Shown here piece by piece: positions 6,784-9,811 of a DNA stretch of 9,811 bases. Source of the stretch: Candidatus Hydrogenedentota bacterium (GTDB lineage: Bacteria; Hydrogenedentota; Hydrogenedentia; Hydrogenedentales; SLHB01). The notes beneath the pieces were generated by a model. The model was not told the DNA's origin. It did not search any database and was given only the letters and a program-made list of their open reading frames with translations. Position numbers and translations under genes: made by a program. The stretch covers positions 1-9,811 of the forward strand of contig JAKJDA010000076.1 of NCBI GenBank assembly GCA_022706165.1. Direction: 5' to 3'. Numbering within the stretch: the first letter of the stretch is position 1; each line of letters begins with the position of its first letter.

Positions 6784-7094
6784 TGCGCAGATATGCTCTG
6801 GCTTTGTGGGTAATGAAATCTTCTTTATCGCTTCCTTTGATTGGATGGATGTCATATTTTTACCTAAGTCCGAATGTTAAAAGAAGGCTGCAATCTATTT
6901 ATGCATAATGAATTACGATGAGATCACGGAATGTGATGGATCGCGCCGAGGCAGAATTTTCAGTGGTTGCGTTCTGGATAGGCCCAAACGCAATGAAACA
7001 TAATGAAACGCGCTGGGCTGATTTTGTGCAGACGAGCCGGAAATGGTTCTGTTTGGTCCAATGATTTGGAAGCGTGACATGACGAGGAGAAAAC
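6784..7094. other. Non-coding gap with AT-rich island
   Basis: No supported gene lies here. Counting 6761-6940 gives 61 G/C of 180 bases (34%), far below the GC-rich genes on both sides. A TTG-initiated 66-codon frame (6708-6908), with an internal ATG at 6783, has no ribosome site and no recognisable family. Other structure is minor: a 5-bp dyad ATCAC/GTGAT (6923-6937) and a 10-base-spaced repeat of AATGAAAC near 6992 and 7002. No copy of the tRNA 3' end was found that would mark an integration scar. Confidence 0.5.
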
Positions 7095-7170
7095 TGGAGC
7101 GGGATACGGGGTTCGAACCCGCGACATCCAGCTTGGGAAGCTGGCACTCTACCAACTGAGTTAATCCCGC
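7095..7170 (-). tRNA. tRNA-Gly, anticodon CCC
   Basis: Read on the - strand this is a complete 76-nt cloverleaf including an encoded CCA. The acceptor stem GCGGGAT pairs with ATCCCGC, then discriminator T and CCA. T8-A9 are followed by D stem ACTC/GAGT with AGTTGGTA loop; anticodon stem CCAGC/GCTGG with loop TTCCCAA; variable loop ATGTC; T stem GCGGG/CCCGT with loop TTCGAAC. The anticodon is CCC (complement of 7135-7137), decoding GGG glycine codons. U73 in the tRNA agrees with bacterial tRNA-Gly identity. It is the only gene on the - strand and is transcribed divergently from recA. No T-run hairpin is evident downstream of it. Confidence 0.97.
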
Positions 7171-7186
7171 TCCGAAAGTGATTCCT

Positions 7187-7215
7187 ATTCTAGCATGGTC
7201 GCGATCGCTTGTCAA
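7187..7215 (-). promoter_or_regulatory. Strong sigma-70-type promoter for tRNA-Gly
   Basis: On the - strand, a perfect TTGACA (7210-7215), a 17-bp spacer and TAGAAT (7187-7192, 5/6) place the start near 7180, about 10 nt before the mature tRNA 5' end at 7170. Such short leaders and near-consensus boxes are normal for tRNA genes. Confidence 0.8.
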
Positions 7216-7229
7216 CATCACTATCTTTG

Positions 7230-7246
7230 CTGAAATCTCATTCAGT
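7230..7246. promoter_or_regulatory. Dyad copy 1 of a putative operator in the tRNA/recA intergenic region
   Basis: CTGAA-ATCTCA-TTCAG is a perfect 5-bp inverted repeat with a 6-bp centre. TGAAATCTCATTCAGT (7231-7246) matches copy 2 (7354-7369) at 13 of 16 positions, differing only in the three central bases. It lies about 15 bp upstream of the tRNA -35 box and about 70 bp upstream of the recA -35 box, so it could serve either gene. Confidence 0.4.
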
Positions 7247-7314
7247 TATCCCCCGTATCTTGAGGCTTGGTTTTTTGCCAGAAACAGCGTAGAATACGCA
7301 CTCGAATTTCCTTC

Positions 7315-7343
7315 TTGACAGAGCCGTGAAAGTATGACATGAT
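7315..7343 (+). promoter_or_regulatory. recA promoter
   Basis: A perfect TTGACA (7315-7320), 17-bp spacer and CATGAT (7338-7343, 4/6), strengthened by an extended -10 TG at 7335-7336, predict a start near 7350. A weaker upstream alternative is TTGGTT (7267-7272), 17 bp, TAGAAT (7290-7295). The predicted start leaves a leader of about 36 nt before the recA ATG. Confidence 0.65.
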
Positions 7344-7353
7344 GGCGCGTGCT

Positions 7354-7369
7354 TGAAATAATATTCAGT
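7354..7369. promoter_or_regulatory. Dyad copy 2: putative recA operator (possible SOS/LexA-type box)
   Basis: TGAAATAATATTCAGT contains TGAA-N6-TTCA as an inverted repeat and repeats copy 1 (7231-7246) except for three central bases. It sits just after the predicted recA transcription start, where a bound repressor would block transcription. recA is the standard LexA target and LexA boxes differ widely between phyla, so an SOS box is a reasonable guess. The sequence is not the E. coli (CTGT-N8-ACAG) or the Gram-positive (GAAC-N4-GTTC) form. Confidence 0.4.
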
Positions 7370-7386
7370 ATTTAGGAGGAGGGACC

Positions 7387-8481
7387 ATGGCTACGAGCAG
7401 GGACAACAAGGAAAGCGCCAAAAAAGATGATATGAAGACCAAGGCGCTCGATATCGCGGTTTCTCAGTTGGAGAAGCAGTTCGGCAGGGGGACTTTGCTG
7501 CGGCTGGGCGACGATCACTTTGTCAATCGGGTGAATGCCATTTCCACGGGAAGTCTTTCGTTGGACATGGCCACGGGCCTGGGCGGTCTCCCCCGCGGTC
7601 GCGTCGTTGAAGTTTTTGGCCCCGAGTCGTCTGGGAAGACCACCCTGGCTCTGCATGTTGTCGCCAACGCCCAAAAAGAAGGCGGCATCGCCTGTGTCAT
7701 TGACGCGGAACATGCCCTGGACCCGACCTTTGCCACCCGCTTGGGGGTGGACATTGAAAATTTGCTGGTGTCTCAGCCGGACAACGCAGAGCAGGCTCTG
7801 GAGATATGCGAGACGCTCGTACGAAGCAACGCGGTGGACGTCATCGTTGTCGATTCGGTTGCAGCCCTTGTTCCGAAGGCGGAGGTGGAGGGCGAAATGG
7901 GCGATTCCCATATGGGATTGCAGGCGCGCCTCATGTCCCAGGCGCTCCGAAAACTGACCGCCGCCATTAGCCGTTCCAAAACCCTAGTCATTTTTATCAA
8001 CCAGATACGCGAGAAAATCGGCGTCATGTTCGGCAGCCCCGAAACCACCACAGGGGGGCGCGCCCTGAAGTTCTATGCCAGCATGCGCATCGACGTGCGC
8101 CGCATTGCCGGCATCAAGGAACGCGAACAGGATATTGGAAACCGGGTCCGCGCCAAGGTAGTCAAAAACAAACTAAGTCCTCCCTTCCGGCAAGCCGAAT
8201 TTGATATTCTGTTCAGCGAGGGCATTTCCCGGGAAGGGGATATCCTTGACTTGGCGGTGGCCGAAAAGCTCATCCAGAAGAGCGGCGCGTGGTTTTCTCT
8301 CGACGGAGAAAATCTCGGTCAAGGGCGAGAAGCGACACGACTATACTTGAAGAACAATCCGGAAGTATGCAAGCAGTTGCGCGCAAAAATCTTAGAGATG
8401 CGTGGATTCGAGGCCGGCGCGTTTTCGCCTTCCAAAGAAGACCTCGATGAGTCCGCCGAGATCGATCCGGAACTTGAATGA
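7387..8481 (+). CDS. recA: RecA recombinase
   Basis: This is the ATP-dependent DNA strand-exchange protein that forms filaments on single-stranded DNA for recombinational repair and stimulates LexA self-cleavage. It has 364 residues, slightly longer than E. coli RecA (353) because of a charged N-terminus and acidic tail. AGGAGG at 7374-7379 lies 7 nt before the ATG. Visible motifs: the N-terminal polymerisation helix with [16 protein letters not shown] (20-35); Walker A GPESSGKT (78-85, K84); catalytic glutamate E109 in IDAEHALDP (105-113); Walker B VIVVDSV (152-158); the signature region [18 protein letters not shown] (173-190); DNA-binding loop L2 [20 protein letters not shown] (205-224); and the C-terminal domain ending in acidic [14 protein letters not shown]. 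All key residues are present, so it should be functional. No recX follows; instead an AsmA-like gene begins 9 nt after the stop. Confidence 0.99.
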   Translation: MATSRDNKESAKKDDMKTKALDIAVSQLEKQFGRGTLLRLGDDHFVNRVNAISTGSLSLDMATGLGGLPRGRVVEVFGPESSGKTTLALHVVANAQKEGGIACVIDAEHALDPTFATRLGVDIENLLVSQPDNAEQALEICETLVRSNAVDVIVVDSVAALVPKAEVEGEMGDSHMGLQARLMSQALRKLTAAISRSKTLVIFINQIREKIGVMFGSPETTTGGRALKFYASMRIDVRRIAGIKEREQDIGNRVRAKVVKNKLSPPFRQAEFDILFSEGISREGDILDLAVAEKLIQKSGAWFSLDGENLGQGREATRLYLKNNPEVCKQLRAKILEMRGFEAGAFSPSKEDLDESAEIDPELE

Positions 8482-8490
8482 CGGGATCAC

Positions 8491-9811
8491 GTGAGTTCAA
8501 AACGCGGGATTTTGCGTAAAGGGCGTGCAGCAAGGCTGGCTCTAGCGGCGCTGGTGTTGTTTTCGGCGCTGCTGGCAGGAGGGGTGCTGTTTGCCAAACA
8601 CAAGCTGGAGACACTGCGCGCTGCCGTCATTGGGCTAGCCGAGGCCAAGACCGGGGCGGCGATCGCGTTTCGAGTCGCGTCGATTTCTGGATTCCGGAGT
8701 GTTCGGGTCGAAGACGTGACCATCCGCTACGTTTCCGCAAACGATATTTCCGTTGTGTTGGATGTTCCCGAGATCTATTTCGTCAGCGATTTAGGATCGT
8801 TGCTGAAGGGGGCCGCGGCGGTCAGCCAAATCGAAATCAGACAGGCGCGCCTGCAAGTGGATATGCCTGCTGAAAGCGAAAAATCCCTGCCTTCTTCCCG
8901 TTTCGGACTGGAACTGTCGCTTCCTTTTTCTTCCTTTTTCCCGCTTCATGTGACGGGAAAAGACTGTAGCGTGGAACTGCGGAATCTTCCCGGCGGCGTC
9001 TCGCTTCCGCTCGATCGCGTCGAGATGGACCTTTCCTATTCGCCCGCTTCAGGGGTTGTGAGCGGGACGTTGGGCGCTTCGCACACGGGATGGCCGGATA
9101 GCCGCTGGGAGGTGGAACTGATCCGCTTTGCTTCGTCTCATGATTTTGACGTGCGGGCCGAGAGCCGCACGATCTCAATGGACGAGATCAGAGACTTTGC
9201 CCCAGGGTTCCATGCGACGACGACGGGCCAGGTGAGCGTTTCTCAATTCAGGGTCTCCAGCGATTCCGACCGGAAACTGATCATGTTGGCGTCGGGGCTT
9301 TTCGATTCCATGATTTTCCAAACGCCCAAACTCTCGCTGCCTCCATTGAATGGCGCATTTCGGCTAAACGGCGAATACGATACGCTGGCGCGACGGTTCC
9401 AGGTGACTTCCGCCCATGTCAGCTCCGATATGTTCGATGCCGAGGCGCGCGGCGAGATAGCGCATCAGGAAGACTCCTCCCCCACGCTCGATTTTCATGT
9501 GCGGATCAACAAGGCGGCGCTGGCCACGGTGGCGAATCAAGCGATCCAAGAAGCAGCCCAAAACTACGGATCGGCGCAATTGACCATGGATGATCCCGTG
9601 ACGGGCGAAATCGCCGTCTCGGCGTCCCTCAAGGATCCGATCATACAGGCCACCCTTCGCGCGTCTGGAGGCGCACTCGCCTTTGAACCCGGGCATGCGC
9701 GTTGGCCCACCGCTTCGGTTCAGATGGGGCTTTCTGAATTTCGCTGGCATTCGCAGGACAAGAAACTTGACGCGCAGATCGCGATCTCGAACGGATCTAT
9801 CCAAATCGCCT
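8491..9811 (+). CDS. AsmA-like/TamB-like envelope protein, N-terminal part (3' end outside window)
   Basis: The frame starting at GTG 8491 is open for 440 codons and runs off the window. Residues 1-15 are basic and about 16-35 are hydrophobic (LALAALVLFSALLAGGVLFA), a signal-anchor with the body in the periplasm. The next part has the AsmA-family pattern: a KTGAAIAF-type strand, VRVEDVTI, DLGSLLKGAAAVSQIEIRQARLQVD (about 108-130), then long runs of alternating polar/apolar beta-strands. AsmA/TamB-family proteins form long hydrophobic grooves linking inner and outer membranes and are tied to lipid transport or outer-membrane protein assembly. The role here is inferred from this general pattern only. 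The start is uncertain: a weak GGGAT precedes the GTG, and TTG 8509 is an alternative. It shares the frame of recA, separated by TGA and three codons, so co-transcription with recA is likely. A 10-bp tandem duplication lies within it at 8921-8940. Confidence 0.8.
   Translation, partial: MSSKRGILRKGRAARLALAALVLFSALLAGGVLFAKHKLETLRAAVIGLAEAKTGAAIAFRVASISGFRSVRVEDVTIRYVSANDISVVLDVPEIYFVSDLGSLLKGAAAVSQIEIRQARLQVDMPAESEKSLPSSRFGLELSLPFSSFFPLHVTGKDCSVELRNLPGGVSLPLDRVEMDLSYSPASGVVSGTLGASHTGWPDSRWEVELIRFASSHDFDVRAESRTISMDEIRDFAPGFHATTTGQVSVSQFRVSSDSDRKLIMLASGLFDSMIFQTPKLSLPPLNGAFRLNGEYDTLARRFQVTSAHVSSDMFDAEARGEIAHQEDSSPTLDFHVRINKAALATVANQAIQEAAQNYGSAQLTMDDPVTGEIAVSASLKDPIIQATLRASGGALAFEPGHARWPTASVQMGLSEFRWHSQDKKLDAQIAISNGSIQIA
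8921..8940 (+). repeat. Exact tandem duplication of a 10-mer inside the AsmA-like gene
   Basis: TTCCTTTTTC occurs twice head to tail at 8921-8930 and 8931-8940, encoding part of LPFSSFF. The unit is not a multiple of three, so loss or gain of one copy would shift the reading frame. With only two copies, slippage is possible but not demonstrated. Confidence 0.9.

Noticed and set aside
6708..6908. 66-codon + strand frame in the AT-rich gap, with an internal ATG at 6783
   Set aside because: It starts at TTG, has no Shine-Dalgarno, overlaps the candidate RNA, and its hydrophobic stretch is what AT-rich DNA tends to encode by chance.
6784..7170. Integrated element or attachment site at the tRNA-Gly gene
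   Set aside because: No duplicated tRNA 3' segment, integrase or element gene is present in the window.
8837..9178. 113-codon - strand frame, and a 146-codon - strand frame at 9364-9804
   Set aside because: Both lie opposite the continuous GTG-initiated AsmA-like frame and have no recognisable features.

Overview
The window looks like chromosomal housekeeping DNA from a Gram-negative (diderm) bacterium. It is GC-rich and densely coded, with almost every gene on the + strand. The diderm reading rests on an AsmA-like envelope protein and a ZapA-type division protein. The tetratricopeptide gene resembles proteins I associate with uncultured lineages such as Hydrogenedentota, but the phylum cannot be fixed from this sequence alone.

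Layout: (1) 1-1683: the C-terminal tail of a probable ABC-2 type transporter permease, followed 7 bp later by a membrane-anchored TPR protein. (2) 1684-1940: a GC-rich hairpin without a U-tract, then a good sigma-70-type promoter and an untranslated leader. (3) 1941-6631: a tight five-gene run consisting of a YggS/PLPBP-family PLP homeostasis protein, pheS, pheT (both subunits of phenylalanyl-tRNA synthetase), a 98-residue coiled-coil protein and zapA. The pheS-pheT gap is 1 nt, and pheT, the coiled-coil gene and zapA overlap by ATGA junctions, which suggests translational coupling. The order pheST, small coiled coil, zapA joins translation capacity to FtsZ-ring assembly. (4) 6632-7094: a non-coding gap. 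Its first part can fold into a long-range stem with its own possible extended -10 promoter. A structured RNA directly after zapA is the classic location of 6S RNA in several proteobacteria, but I cannot confirm that identity. The rest is an AT-rich island with about 34% GC. (5) 7095-7170 on the - strand: a complete tRNA-Gly(CCC) with an excellent promoter. (6) 7171-7386: the divergent tRNA/recA control region, holding two near-identical copies of a dyad (TGAAAT-NNN-ATTCAGT). One lies just downstream of the predicted recA start point and could be an unusual SOS (LexA) operator. (7) 7387-8481: recA, complete. (8) 8491-9811: a GTG-initiated AsmA-like protein, cut by the window end and starting 9 nt after the recA stop in the same frame.

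No mobile element, CRISPR array, defence system or clearly novel multi-gene system is visible. The most interesting items are regulatory or RNA-level: the paired recA-region dyads, the structured segment after zapA, and the recA/AsmA-like gene pairing.
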